Shown: positions 10,537 to 21,197 of the stretch, in pieces
Layout: each line of letters begins with the position of its first letter
Numbering within the stretch: position 1 is the first letter of the stretch
Source: Rusavskia elegans
Taxonomy: Eukaryota; Ascomycota; Lecanoromycetes; Teloschistales; Teloschistaceae
Assembly (NCBI GenBank): GCA_011316305.1
Contig: SAUG01000173.1
Location: 1 to 40,389 of the forward strand
DNA: 40,389 nucleotides
Direction of reading: 5' to 3'
Position numbers and translations under genes: made by a program
Notes under the pieces: model-generated
What the model was told of the DNA's origin: nothing
Databases searched by the model: none
Seen by the model: only the letters and a program-made list of their open reading frames with translations

Positions 10537-13500
10537 TCATAGATGACCGGAAAAGGCAGCAATCCGGGGTCCGAACGGCTCTTCGTCCTCGCTATGGCCA
10601 ATCTTCCCCCCGGGCGACCCATTGACCGTATCGTGAAGCTGCACAACATCCGTACTTTCAGCGTCCATGTCATAATTGGATCGCCGTGTCAAAGACGGCG
10701 TCACCGGCCGCTTGGACCGCTGCAGGCCCCTTTCCCACCCAGGGAGTGTGGCCTCCGTTCGCGCCGTGCTGCTCATCGGCCTTGTCCGAGACGGAGGTTT
10801 GAAGCCCTTCGAGTCCCCTCCGGACCCCTGTTCTCCCCGCACTTCCGTGTGTGGTGGAGTCATCAAGCCTGACATGTTGCTCTGCGTTGAGGGCGAGATA
10901 CGTGACGGGGTCTCCGCCATGTGACCTTTTGCACTGTTGAAGAAATTCGGCACAGGCGCAATCCGACCTTTTCGCCAGTTGCCGAACGCCGCCGCCGCCG
11001 CCAGAGGCAAAGACCGCGGTGAAGATGTGAGGTTAGATATGGCGGCAAGTGACGCGAACGATTGCGAATGATGCCCTCGCCCTTTCTCCTGCTGCTCCAT
11101 CTCGATGTTGGCTTTCAGCCGGATCGCTGCGTCTTTGAGAGCTTCCCTATCTTGTACGGGCCGAGATAAAGCTGCAATCAGGTCTTCCAAGTCGTCCACC
11201 CGAACGCCGAGCAGTTCGCGGAGCCACGTGATCTCCGTCTCCTGCGCCTTCACTTTCACTGGTGCTTCTGTGTCGACAGCAGCCAGCCGTTGCTCGAGCT
11301 CTTCAATCTGCATCTCTCGATCCTGCAACTGCTCCTGAAGAACAAGGATTGACTCGCGCAGAGCCTGAGGTGACGTCTTTGTTGGTGGGTTTGACATTGA
11401 GCCAGATACGATTGAGTGGCCCGGCTGAGGGCCCTTGGATGTTGAACGGTTCGATCGCACCGCCTGTACCGCAGCTTGTGCCGCTGACTTCGCAACCTCC
11501 AACTTCTCTTCCAGTATTCCAACTTTATGTTGATGGAGGGATAACTTCTCTTCAGCCAATTTCAAGCGATCTCTGCACTGCAGTTCCAGCTGTTCGTTTT
11601 GGTCTCTCAGGCTCCCTACTACCTGGTCATGGAAAGCTTGAAAATTTTCGATAGCGGCTGCCCCCAACGCTGTTGCTTTCTGTAACTGTTGCTCGAAATT
11701 GATCCTGTCCGTACTCGCTACCTTCGCCGCTTGGTCCAGTTGTGACTTGATACTCGCTACAATGCCTTCGGAAGTAACGCGAACATCGTCTAGCTTGCTT
11801 GCCATCGTTCGGCTCTCGCTATCCATACTGCTTTGCAGTCGATCCCTTTCCATCTTGGCTCTTTTGATCTGATCATCCAGCTGGCGTTCAAGCTCAGCGG
11901 TGGCCTGGTGATGTTCATGCTCGCTGAGCCGCAGCCTTTCGGATAAAGCCATGATTTCCGTTGACATATCTCCACATCTCTGGCTTTGCCGTTCACCATC
12001 AGCAATCAGTATTTCACAGCTTGCTTTATACTCTTCTTCTTTGATCCGCCACAGAGACTGATCCCGAGCAATGCTCTGGGATACGGCCGCCATCTCTCCT
12101 TGTAATTGCTCAAACTTGGCTCGAAGTACCTGTCGTCCATCGTTGCCCTCCTCCATCTCAGTCCTCAGGGCATTGACAGTTCTTCGGAGTTCCTTGTTCT
12201 CCATCTTTGCGCTTTCGATTTCTTCCCGCCACTGAGCACTCGATAATCGATATTCCTCTAGAGTCCCCTCTAAAGCTGTGTTTTTCTCCGTCAACTCAGA
12301 AGCTGTTCTTTGGTAATTTTCTTGCGCTCCTTCGAGTAAAGCGTTGCGGCGGAGCATTTCGTGTCTCTCTTCATGAAAGGCTGAAAGACTTTGCTCCGTC
12401 TCTTCTGCGGACTCCCGTTGCTCCGCGGCGTCTTGTAACGCAAGACGGAGAAGCCTTTGACTATCGGCCAAAGCATCTTCCGTGGCTCTACGTGCTTTCA
12501 TCTCGTCTTCTGTGCGCCCCTCCGCAATCTTGAGCATGCTCTCCAGACCAGCGATCTGTAACTGGCTTTTTTCCACTGTCGCCGACTGATGGCTCGATGT
12601 AATAGGTCCAGACCTACCGCGCATCTGTCTCCCAATGGCCTCTTCGACCGCGGTCTTAACATCGGCGGAGGGCGGCCCAGTTTCCTGAATAAGACTCTTC
12701 AACTCCTTCATAGTCTCAACAATGGTTCCTAATTCGTTCGTCGGAACAGATTTTGGCTGTGTAGCCAAGACTTCACTCATCACTGCTTTGAGCTTCTCGG
12801 TTTTGCGATCCCTGGTTGGGGATCTTGTTATTGGTTCTGTGTGATCAACATCATCCTCATCGTCGGCATCGCTACTGTCTACATTACCCGGGGTTCTTGC
12901 TTGACCGGTCCGGCTTGATGTTCGTTTGGTCAACTCTAACAATGAGCTTCGAATGGCGGCTAAACACTCCTCCAATGGCATCAAACGATCTTCCAGAACT
13001 TTGCCAACTACATCATTCACACAAGCCTCCAGTACGGCCTGCTCAGGATCAGATCGAGATTTCTCGCTTGAAGAAAGCGCTATATCCCATTCGCTGATAG
13101 CAGCACTTTCGGCACTGTCCAGGCAATTTGCTGGAAATGGATCATCAGAGGCGTAAGAAGGCCTATAGGATGGGCTGAATCGAGCGTTCTCGGCCACCAA
13201 CCTAACAACCGAAGAATTCACGCTTTCCCTCTCAATTGGTGGTGGGTATTGAAAGTCTTGTGATAGGCCATCATCGAGGTTTGGATTTTGTATCCGATGC
13301 AGATCAGTCTGCTGATTCTGAAAATCGTGGGCGCTGGTTCGATTACGGATATGACAGCTGAGAAGCATGTTTTCGTCCTTCGTTCTTGATACAGAATCTT
13401 CGTCGTTGAGATGCTTCATAATTGCTTCAATCTCTCCAAAAGAGGGATCGATATATGATATCCCATCTACTACGACATCTGTCGACTTTTGGCTGTTGCA

Positions 13501-15684
13501 GATAGACTCCTTGATCAACATGGACGCACGAACTTTCTCTCCCGAGGCATCAAAATCGGAAGGCTTCGAATCATGTTGAGTTGCGGACGATCTCCTCTTG
13601 CACAGCGCTTCAAAATGCTGGTGACTCTTTTTATCCTCGCTTGGGCTGCCGTTGACCGGACTTGAGGCACGCTCTGGAAAGGACCCACATGTAGCAGGTA
13701 ACTCGTCTGCTGTTCCCTGGTGATCGGAAAAGCTCTTGTGAGACGGGTGTGCTTGTCCAAAAGGTGAACGCGTTCGAGCAGTATCGAATGCGACCGCCTC
13801 CGTGATATCATGGAAGGTAAATGCTGTCCCTTCCGGATTTGTACGCTCAGCTGTCTGTGCTAGAGAGCTCGAATCTTCCGATGTTGAAAGGTCGTCAATG
13901 ATTTCCTTCAACTGGTTCGCCGCCTGTGTGGCTTGTTCAAGGGATTCACTTCCATGCCGACCATCTTGATGTCTGGACACGGTTGAAGGTGCATGAGCTA
14001 ATGATAGAAAACGAGCTTCCTGAAGACCATCTTCGCTTGTACGCCGCCGTCTTTTCTGACGGCCTTCTGCTTGAGTGATACGGCCAGACTCATCTTCTTG
14101 CACTTCACCGTCGGTGGTACTCATTGACCATTCATCCTTCGGTGTCCGAATTTCTATGGCTTTGGAGCTCTTGGCCGGTCTTACCATATTGGACGCTGGC
14201 CTGAATACAGGACCAGTAGACAAAAATGTAAAATCGTGCGACGTAGGAAGCTGCTGGGTTATTGACGCAGGGGTGAAGGCCGGTGCAGTTGGCCGCATTG
14301 TTGTACCGGCCATTGATGAGCTGGAAGGGAGACTACTGTTCTCGATTTTGAACTCAGGTGCAAGGGCGTTCAGACCCGATGCTGACGGACCAGTTTCATT
14401 TGGAAGCTTCCCAGCCTCCACAAGGTGTTTGTATTTATCTACGTCCTCAACAATACCCGTTGTCTTCGACGGTTGCCCAGGGCCGAGTTTGCCGGCTCGT
14501 GTCATATTTCCCGTCTGACCGGTTGTAACACTATTAAGCCCCAGGTCATTTTTCTCGCTGCGTCTGCCTTCAGCTTCATGTAGTCGTCGCTCGAGGGCCT
14601 CTGGAAGGCTATTGCGATAGCTACGAGGAGCTGGATATTGAACAGCGGGCTCGCTGTTACTGGAGTCTACAGTCCACTGGTCACGCGACTGCGGCGGTCC
14701 TTCCTGACGCTCCTGTTGGCGCTTCCTTTGCCTGATCGTCTGTTGCTCGTTGGGACCAGAGGGTCGGTCTCCCGAACGATGAGGGAGGAAGCCACTTTCC
14801 GGTGAACAAGTTGAGAGTACTTCAGTAGCGGACGTGCTACGATACAGCGGCAGGACGATCCCGTCGAAGGTGGGAATTACGCTGGGTCCGGTGGGGGTTG
14901 ACGCAACATTGGGCCTGACGAAGCTGTTCGGCAAAGGTATTTCTGGGCTCTGACGGAAGTTAGAGATCGAATATCTCGGAAAATGTTTTACACTAGGCTG
15001 CGTGGTTTGGTTAGAGTCAACTATTGATGCTGAACATGCATGCAAGCCCAAACTATGAGTGTCCTGGGATCGAATTGGGACGCCGTAGGCGTGCTTCATG
15101 AAAGACTCTGTTGTATATGGCGGAGCGATGGACGGAGAAACCGGTAAACTGCGAGTCTGCGAAGATGTATGCCAACTCAGTGGAGAAGCTCCCGAAGGGG
15201 GTATAGCTCGAAATTCTTCGTGTCCAGGACTAACGCCTAGAGCGCGGAGTTTTGCCTCTTGCAATCCCTTGACGTAGGCATTCCAATGGGTTTTATCAGG
15301 AAGCCTGATTCGGAACGACCGCTCCGCCCGCTCCGCAATGATTTCTTCCGGGTCTGGAAACGAAGGTCGAGTCCGTGCTTCAGGATCTGGTAAGGCCAGA
15401 GATGGACGACCATTTGCGTATCCTTTGAAGTTTAACTCGCTGTACGAGCTAGGAAGTGATATAATGCAGGTCTTCCCACGCCAGGGAACGCGTTTCTTGG
15501 TCTTCTGCACAGATGAGACGGATGATGAGGATGGCCGTGTCTTGTGTACGGGCCTGCTCGAGATCGTAGCCCGGTGATTTTCCGGTGCCGTTGAATTTAG
15601 CGGTGAGATTGAGGTATTGGTTGGGCTCTGTATGTCGCTGGCTATGACAGCGGAATGGTTCAGCATTGTAGATGGAGATGCCAT
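10537..15684 (-). CDS. Large coiled-coil protein, 1715 aa, conserved in ascomycetes
   Basis: One uninterrupted frame. The first ATG is at 15684 (MASPSTMLNH); the frame extends six codons further only through a TTG. Residues about 64-78 (TKKRVPWRGKTCIISLP) and 115-155 (ending EAKLRALGVSPG) look like a conserved N-terminal block. Residues 160-1030 are mostly low-complexity, Ser/Pro-rich and probably disordered. A long heptad-rich coiled coil runs from about 1035 to 1410 and a second from about 1440 to 1535, the latter with a conserved-looking stretch, EITWLRELLGVRVDDLEDL. The tail is basic and Ser-rich. I recall the two end blocks in other Pezizomycotina, where such proteins are loosely called myosin-like, involucrin-like or spindle-pole proteins. 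There is no motor domain here, so the myosin label is not supported. A scaffold or cytoskeleton role is inference only. Confidence 0.85.
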   Translation of the reverse strand: MASPSTMLNHSAVIASDIQSPTNTSISPLNSTAPENHRATISSRPVHKTRPSSSSVSSVQKTKKRVPWRGKTCIISLPSSYSELNFKGYANGRPSLALPDPEARTRPSFPDPEEIIAERAERSFRIRLPDKTHWNAYVKGLQEAKLRALGVSPGHEEFRAIPPSGASPLSWHTSSQTRSLPVSPSIAPPYTTESFMKHAYGVPIRSQDTHSLGLHACSASIVDSNQTTQPSVKHFPRYSISNFRQSPEIPLPNSFVRPNVASTPTGPSVIPTFDGIVLPLYRSTSATEVLSTCSPESGFLPHRSGDRPSGPNEQQTIRQRKRQQERQEGPPQSRDQWTVDSSNSEPAVQYPAPRSYRNSLPEALERRLHEAEGRRSEKNDLGLNSVTTGQTGNMTRAGKLGPGQPSKTTGIVEDVDKYKHLVEAGKLPNETGPSASGLNALAPEFKIENSSLPSSSSMAGTTMRPTAPAFTPASITQQLPTSHDFTFLSTGPVFRPASNMVRPAKSSKAIEIRTPKDEWSMSTTDGEVQEDESGRITQAEGRQKRRRRTSEDGLQEARFLSLAHAPSTVSRHQDGRHGSESLEQATQAANQLKEIIDDLSTSEDSSSLAQTAERTNPEGTAFTFHDITEAVAFDTARTRSPFGQAHPSHKSFSDHQGTADELPATCGSFPERASSPVNGSPSEDKKSHQHFEALCKRRSSATQHDSKPSDFDASGEKVRASMLIKESICNSQKSTDVVVDGISYIDPSFGEIEAIMKHLNDEDSVSRTKDENMLLSCHIRNRTSAHDFQNQQTDLHRIQNPNLDDGLSQDFQYPPPIERESVNSSVVRLVAENARFSPSYRPSYASDDPFPANCLDSAESAAISEWDIALSSSEKSRSDPEQAVLEACVNDVVGKVLEDRLMPLEECLAAIRSSLLELTKRTSSRTGQARTPGNVDSSDADDEDDVDHTEPITRSPTRDRKTEKLKAVMSEVLATQPKSVPTNELGTIVETMKELKSLIQETGPPSADVKTAVEEAIGRQMRGRSGPITSSHQSATVEKSQLQIAGLESMLKIAEGRTEDEMKARRATEDALADSQRLLRLALQDAAEQRESAEETEQSLSAFHEERHEMLRRNALLEGAQENYQRTASELTEKNTALEGTLEEYRLSSAQWREEIESAKMENKELRRTVNALRTEMEEGNDGRQVLRAKFEQLQGEMAAVSQSIARDQSLWRIKEEEYKASCEILIADGERQSQRCGDMSTEIMALSERLRLSEHEHHQATAELERQLDDQIKRAKMERDRLQSSMDSESRTMASKLDDVRVTSEGIVASIKSQLDQAAKVASTDRINFEQQLQKATALGAAAIENFQAFHDQVVGSLRDQNEQLELQCRDRLKLAEEKLSLHQHKVGILEEKLEVAKSAAQAAVQAVRSNRSTSKGPQPGHSIVSGSMSNPPTKTSPQALRESILVLQEQLQDREMQIEELEQRLAAVDTEAPVKVKAQETEITWLRELLGVRVDDLEDLIAALSRPVQDREALKDAAIRLKANIEMEQQEKGRGHHSQSFASLAAISNLTSSPRSLPLAAAAAFGNWRKGRIAPVPNFFNSAKGHMAETPSRISPSTQSNMSGLMTPPHTEVRGEQGSGGDSKGFKPPSRTRPMSSTARTEATLPGWERGLQRSKRPVTPSLTRRSNYDMDAESTDVVQLHDTVNGSPGGKIGHSEDEEPFGPRIAAFSGHL

Positions 15685-16754
15685 TTGACTTGGCAAAGAC
15701 AAGACGACTTTTTGGTCTGGCTGGAGCCGTTGAGTTGGATATGGGCCGGGATTTCTCTGTATTTATAGAGATATAGAAGGTAGCCTCAGCCGAAAAACAT
15801 CCTCGGCGCGGCCAGCTTTTTCCTAGTTTCGTCTAGAATTTGTAGGATTCCCGACATTTCGCGCCTGAAAGACTCGTGTCGTAGTACCGAAGATGCCGCA
15901 ATCAGGTTTGGCTAAGCTCGATGGAACCGTTGGACGAGCGCTGACAGGAAAGTAAAAGAAAGAAGTCTTCGGGGATGCGTTGATACTGGATAGACGAGAG
16001 GACAACCGCAAACCCTGAACCGAGGGGTGAATATCTGCGTAACTACAAAGATGCTTTGTTTTGCCTGGGCTTCACTGATGATCTGCTGTGGGATGGAGAT
16101 ACCTTTGAGCCCAAATTATGTCAAGTCTCAGGAGGAGGTTCTGTCAGTCTTATTGATTGATTGCTTGCGGTGTCACTCATGCTCCCGGAGCAGTCGAAGA
16201 CAACAACAGGGTTGAAGCAAGTACAGCGAAAGGATTTGCCAGAGGAATTTCCTATCGACAAGATGTTGTCGGAATTTCCTAAGCGGAACAACGCGGAACC
16301 GCACGCGTCCTCGTGAATTAGGAAGTCGTACCACATGTCATAGTCAACCCACGATCCGTTGACTTATAGGGAGTGTGAAGCAGAGACCTCAAGCGATTTC
16401 ACGTTCAAAAGCGGTAAATCGTTATTCAGGGGCCCATACAAGACGTTCTTCAGCACGTCTTGCAAGGAAAGCAATACAAACAACACGACCCGGAATAGGA
16501 CCCACAGAAATTCGACACAAGCCTTCGGACAGATCGAAGTCAAAAGTCTATTATAGTACATAGTCACTAACCACCACGACCGCTACGGAGAAGAGCTGGA
16601 CAGATTTCCAATTACGTCTCATCCCCCTGGATGCTTAAAATGGCCAGTTGAGCTTTCTTAAGAAACGAAGCGCAACAGGACAAGTAAGTACGGAACAGCC
16701 TGACCCAATGCAAGTATAGTGTCCCTAATCCCATTCCCCACAGTCGAAACGACC
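15685..16754. other. Intergenic region between coiled-coil and glucanase genes
   Basis: 1.07 kb containing the promoter of the coiled-coil gene and sequence downstream of the GH17 gene. The only stretch with coding character is the minus-strand frame at 16121-16363, listed separately. Otherwise I see nothing recognisable. Confidence 0.5.
16121..16363 (-). CDS. Possible exon of a small Cys-containing protein
   Basis: A minus-strand frame opens just after a TAA at 16366-16364 and runs 80 codons to a TGA at 16121. It reads VNGSWVDYDMWYDFLI, then HEDACGSALFRLGNSDN, ending in EPPPET. Four Cys fall in a compact region (DACG, RCTC, FDCSG), which would suit a small secreted protein, but the frame has no signal peptide. 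An upstream minus-strand frame at about 16364-16567 has a hydrophobic run (FLWVLFRVVLFVLLSL) that could supply one if spliced; I cannot find a clean donor and acceptor pair. The family is not recognised and it may be a chance ORF. Confidence 0.22.
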   Translation of the reverse strand, partial: VNGSWVDYDMWYDFLIHEDACGSALFRLGNSDNILSIGNSSGKSFRCTCFNPVVVFDCSGSMSDTASNQSIRLTEPPPET

Positions 16755-17969
16755 TTAACCGAATGTTGGGCAGGACAGCGAGAACTTTGGTGTCCGGTTG
16801 TCGTAGAAAGCGCCCCAATGCGTCTCATCTCGAAGCTCCCCTGTGTCAGCTTTGCTCAAAGGCTTCTGCGACTCATCGAAGGCCTCAAAGTAGAAGACGT
16901 CCACTCCTAAGGCGAGCATAGTGCAGACACCAGTCGTGAAGAACCTTTCCTCGTTCTTGGTGCTGGCCACGGCTGAATAATGATCTGATCCACCTGTGGT
17001 GTGTGAGCAATGGTAACGGCGGCGCAAAGATGCGCCACGCGGATCGGACACGTACCGTCCCCAGGCCAGCCGGTCTCGCCGTTCATGATCTCAACGTTAA
17101 GGCCAGCGAGGTCTTGAATGTGACCAATGGCTTGTTGAAGGTCGTCAAGGTAGGTCGCGGTGGCGTTGTTGATGTCCTGTCCCTGCCAGTATCCGAATGC
17201 GTTCACAAGACTTTGATGAATTAGCAAACACGATGGACCTAATAGTGCACAGTCCAGACATACAGGAAGGTGATACCCGGTACAGAAGCTTTGCCGTCGC
17301 AATTACCAGTGATGATGGGATCTGCGGTGCCATCTGCAAACTTGTTCCAACTGTCGACAGTCCCGACGCGCTTCACGATGTTACCGAATGTGCTTCTGGC
17401 GTCGACAATGCGGGGAAGTAATTCGCAAGCGTCGACTTCACGATAGAGGCTTTCCGACCCAACAGTGAGAGCGTACACAGTAGAGGAATATTCGGAAGTC
17501 AAGACGGTGGCTAGGGTTGCCTTCTCTGAGTCATACGCTGCCTTCGTGTCGGCTCTGTCGACGTGAATGTTAGGATTGTAAAATGGATCCGTACACGGTT
17601 AAATCGGGAGGAGTACATACGAAAGACCCAATATGACCTGGAAGCCCTTGGCTTTAGCTGCGGGCAAGATGGCAGATGCCACTTGGCACAGGTTTTCCGG
17701 AAAGGCATTGTCAACTACAGCGTATGTTCTCACACGCTTGACGCCTCCCAAGCCTCCTTTGCTATTCAATGCGTCGAAGTCGGCTTCGTAGTCGGTGGTG
17801 GATTTGCAGTTGGAATCTGCAGAGACTGTCAACAATAACCCTGGCAAATCAAATCTGATACGGAATCACCCGGCTTTCGCGCTCCTATGGCGTATCCCAG
17901 GTTTCCCCTGGCAAGAACGGCCAGGGGCGAGACGGCCAGTGCCAGGGGAAGGATCGTTGAGAGATGCAT
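16755..17969 (-). CDS. GH17 glucan 1,3-beta-glucosidase/transferase, BGL2 type
   Basis: Five exons: 17969-17870, 17816-17621, 17554-17307, 17238-17056 and 16993-16755. The introns are 53-68 nt and the product is 321 aa. The signal peptide is MHLSTILPLALAVSPLAVLA. The mature start is GNLGYAIGARKP, then CKSTTDYEADFDAL and AAKAKGFQVILGL, as in BGL2/Scw-type enzymes. The GH17 acid/base is Glu133 (LTVGSESLYR) and the nucleophile Glu236 (EIMNGETGWP). Also visible are VNAFGYWQGQ and VFYFEAFDE, and the end is TPKFSLSCPTFG with no GPI tail. The family cleaves and re-joins beta-1,3-glucan in the cell wall. The first intron uses an unusual donor (GTGATT); the alternative GTATCA breaks the frame. The loop PSCLLIHQS after the third intron looks longer than I expect for the family, so that acceptor is the least certain junction. 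Confidence 0.9.
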
Positions 17970-19625
17970 GGCTGTTCTCGTCGTGTTTTGCGGGAATGAC
18001 AGTATTAAAGAGACAGGAAAGCAATCAGGTACAAGGCTGATGTACAAATGAGTGTGATAAAGTACTCCAGGTGTAGAGATAAGCCTGTATTGGCTCGGCG
18101 TGAGGAGTATGAACGAGTGTGTATAAAGTTCGGAAGAAGAGAGACTCTGCTGCGCGACTTCAGGGGAAAGGGAAAGCTCGAACGGTACCTTGCGCCGTAA
18201 TTAGACTTGGCGTCGCTAGTAGGTCTAGCGCTGATCATTCTGTCCAATCAAACTGAGCTCGAAAAACGACCGAAATAGCATCTGACGGGCTTGGTACCTG
18301 ATGACGGGATGATGGGTGCCTCAGGGCAGCGGGCTAGGCAATTGTTTATAAGTATCAGACTGATTTACTCATTGATCTGGATTGACAAGCACGACAATTC
18401 GACCAGAACCGTCTACGATAAATCAATTGCGCGTACTCAACAGTCTACCTTGTGCAGGTTGTCATTCAAGACGCCTCTCGAAGTAGCAAGAGTAGGTAAA
18501 TGCCAGGACACTCGACCCAGCTAGCAACCTCTAGGTTCTCGAGTCGTGATGCATTTGTCTCCGTACCTCTGAACCTGTCCGCATCATGGCAGTGCCGGCG
18601 TCGACAAGCAAGTCACGGGCGTAGAGTTGATATCTGTCCATCAGCTCGCCACGGCTACGCGTTCTCATGCGGTCGACCAATGGGACTGTTTACACACACC
18701 ACGTAATCACGGCAAAAAGTTATTCTGCTTTCTGCTCGGACACTTCGGTGCATGGATCGATCACGGCCTTTGAAAAGACCTCTATACGTGTACATTCTTG
18801 ACCGGATTCCCCTTTTGGAACTTCCATGTCACAGACCCTCTAAAAGAGCTAGGTGTCCTTCTTACTAGTGCCCAATACGTTTCTTATTGCGGTTCTTGGA
18901 ATATGTGACTTCCCCCGAAGTGTAAGTTTGTCAGCAAAGCAAAGATACCAGAAAAACGATCGTACACTCTCGCCACGTCAAGTGCCCCTCTCTACTCGTG
19001 GATAACATCGCTGGTCAACATCACGTATCTAGAATTTCCACCAATAAACATATCAAGGAGAAATGTATAGCCTGTTCGCGTTTGGTTGCTTCACTGGCCG
19101 TGGCGATGAATTTGGCCAAAGGGACCCTTTAGAGAAGCGAATGCACTCGGAGAAGGGAAGCTACAGTCGAGGCTAGGGAATCATCGCGAAGCCTTCATTA
19201 CGAGCTTTGCATTACTATTGCAGTGTATAGCTTCAACCTCCAATTCGCTGAGATACCTAGCTTTATAGATCGAATAGACGAACTCAATCATTTGTCTAGA
19301 ACTTAGGAGCATTTCCCACGAGTACTGACAAGCTCGCAAGTCTATAAGACAAGTAGTCAGTCTTGTGGGCCTTGATGCGAATTTTCCGTGATTGACCGAA
19401 CCCAGTGTATCGCTACGATGATGAGGAGTGAAAAGATTCGTGGATGCCACATACCCGTGCAATTGAATTTGACGCGACATCTCCGCGGCCCGCGCGGGTC
19501 AAAATCCTACGTACTTCAATCATGGACCTGTCCCCGTTATTCATCTCTGGTTCCTATCGCCCAAGGTCTAAGGTATATGTGTACTACCTACGACCAATTT
19601 CGTCGCTTCAAGGTCGAGTCGCGAG
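17970..19625. other. Long intergenic region, no gene seen
   Basis: 1.66 kb separating the divergent GH17 (-) and DUF4202 (+) genes. Short frames are scattered and lack coding character. It presumably holds both promoters, and the long leader could suit a regulated wall-enzyme gene, but I see no clear repeated binding site. Confidence 0.5.
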
Positions 19626-20213
19626 ATGTCACCTTCCAGCTTTGAGGCAGCCATTCAGGCGATTGACGAGGCTCATGCCCACGATCCAAGGAAAGTTCAG
19701 ATCAGAGGGCAAGATGAACCCTATGAACTTCATTACAGCAAGAAGATGAGCGACTATCTCGAGAAATGTGATCCCAATGCTACGGAAACACTTCGTCTGG
19801 CGATCCGTGCGCAGCATCTCCGGCGGTGGGAGGTGCCGAGGGACTCCTACGCAATGAACAAAACAGGCTATCATCTATGGAGGACGTATCTCAAAAAGCG
19901 GCAAGCCGAATTAGCCACTCAGATCTGTCTCGATAGCGGATATTCAGAAGAGGACGCCCACCGTGTGGGCGCGCTGATCAAGAAAGAGAACCTCAAGCAG
20001 GACGCCGAGACCCAAACTCTGGAAGACGTTGCTTGCCTCGTTTTTCTAGACGACCAGTTCGAGGAGTTCGAAAAAGGTCATGACGAGGCAAAGATAATCA
20101 ACATCCTGAAGAAGACATGGGGCAAAATGTCTGAGCGAGGGCATGAATTGGCACTGGAAATCTCAATGTCGGAGCGCGCCAGAGAACTTATATCAAAGGC
20201 ATTGACGGGCTAA
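19626..20213 (+). CDS. DUF4202 family protein, 195 aa
   Basis: Single exon, with ATG at 19626 in the context GCGAGATGTC. The sequence follows the DUF4202 pattern I remember: AIDEAHAHDP at the N terminus, YELHYSKKMSDYLEKC, AIRAQHLRRWEVPRDSY, GYHLWRTYLKKRQAE, VGALIKKENLKQDAE, QTLEDVACLVFLDDQFEEF, and IINILKKTWGKMSERGHELAL at the end. The conserved His, Arg and Glu residues within these blocks suggest a metal-binding alpha-helical protein. The biochemical function of the family is not known to me, although it occurs in bacteria and fungi. It is full length. Its 3' end faces the FMN-binding gene across 198 bases. Confidence 0.88.
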   Translation: MSPSSFEAAIQAIDEAHAHDPRKVQIRGQDEPYELHYSKKMSDYLEKCDPNATETLRLAIRAQHLRRWEVPRDSYAMNKTGYHLWRTYLKKRQAELATQICLDSGYSEEDAHRVGALIKKENLKQDAETQTLEDVACLVFLDDQFEEFEKGHDEAKIINILKKTWGKMSERGHELALEISMSERARELISKALTG

Positions 20214-20411
20214 CCCCACGGAAGTCTGATCTTGTCATGCGACGCTTGAAGGTCAAGTCTTATTCGATGAGTCTAAGAGGTCAAGGCCGCAGCTGTTGAG
20301 AATTGGAGCAACCACCCCTGAGCCAGAAGCATCCCATCAGTCTCGACCTCAATCGCTCCAGTCCTGGGGTACGGCGACCAGATCGCCAGCTCTCCCGATG
20401 AAGAAACCCGT

Positions 20412-21197
20412 TCAAACTTCTCTGGTCGCCTTCTGAGCGTAAGCCTGGGTTTTGTCGTTGGCTTTGTCTATGAAAGATCGAATGTGGTCAGGTATGCCTT
20501 CCACACGGTTGCTACCGGCAGCCACGGGATCACCCAAGGTCTCCCACATGGGGATCACTCCAGTCCAGACTCTGCTTGTGATGTCGGGGCGCTCCAGGTC
20601 CTTCTTGTCGTCGTGCGGCTCCCCATCGCGGATCTTCCCGCTACCACTGGCAATCCTAACCCTCAGGATGGTCGTGGACGACAACTCTGCGCTCTCTGGA
20701 GGCGTCCTGGAATTTTCCCATCGGCCCTTGACGACGGATTCGGTAATCAATCGCATTGCCCACAGCTTTTCCTCCTCTTCATCGACCGGATGTGCGTAGC
20801 CAAAGAGCACGGCCGAGCGATAATTGTAGCTGTGAGAGAACGGTGTCAAGCTGAGGACTAAGCCGTCGCAGTGTGTTGCCGCAATCGTCACAGGGAGTCC
20901 TTCGGCCCGATCTTCACGGGCAATTTTCATCACGCGGCTGCTCACATAGCCATGCAGATAGCAGTCCAAAGTATCGTCTAAACCAGCGCTCGGATGCGAG
21001 AATGACCCCATCTGGCCAATCATGGGGAGAATGGCGGGAAAAGGTCCTTGGGCTGGGTCGGTAACATTGAAGGAGACATGAAGGACCGGGGTGCTGTTTA
21101 TGATGGAGTGAATGGTATGGAGGTCATATCTTGCCCGCTGGTCTAGTCGGTGCACGGTGTTGCCCCGTTCCTTTGGGTATGCAAGATCGCGAGGCAT
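20412..21197 (-). CDS. FMN-binding split-barrel (pyridoxamine-oxidase-like/NimA-like) protein
   Basis: Single exon, 261 aa, starting MPRDLAYPKERGNTVHRLD. The N-terminal block resembles the flavin-nucleotide-binding branch of pyridoxamine 5'-phosphate oxidase-like proteins: HRLDQRARYD, then VLHVSFNV, HGYVSSRVM, VTIAATHCDGLVLSL, HSYNYRSAVLFGYAH, and a late EKLWAMRLITESVV motif. These are the split-barrel strands and the substrate-end helix. The family binds FMN, and some bacterial members reduce nitro-aromatics, but fungal members are uncharacterised. I cannot say which substrate it uses. There is no signal peptide, so it is probably cytosolic. It converges on the DUF4202 gene. Confidence 0.85.
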   Translation of the reverse strand: MPRDLAYPKERGNTVHRLDQRARYDLHTIHSIINSTPVLHVSFNVTDPAQGPFPAILPMIGQMGSFSHPSAGLDDTLDCYLHGYVSSRVMKIAREDRAEGLPVTIAATHCDGLVLSLTPFSHSYNYRSAVLFGYAHPVDEEEEKLWAMRLITESVVKGRWENSRTPPESAELSSTTILRVRIASGSGKIRDGEPHDDKKDLERPDITSRVWTGVIPMWETLGDPVAAGSNRVEGIPDHIRSFIDKANDKTQAYAQKATREV

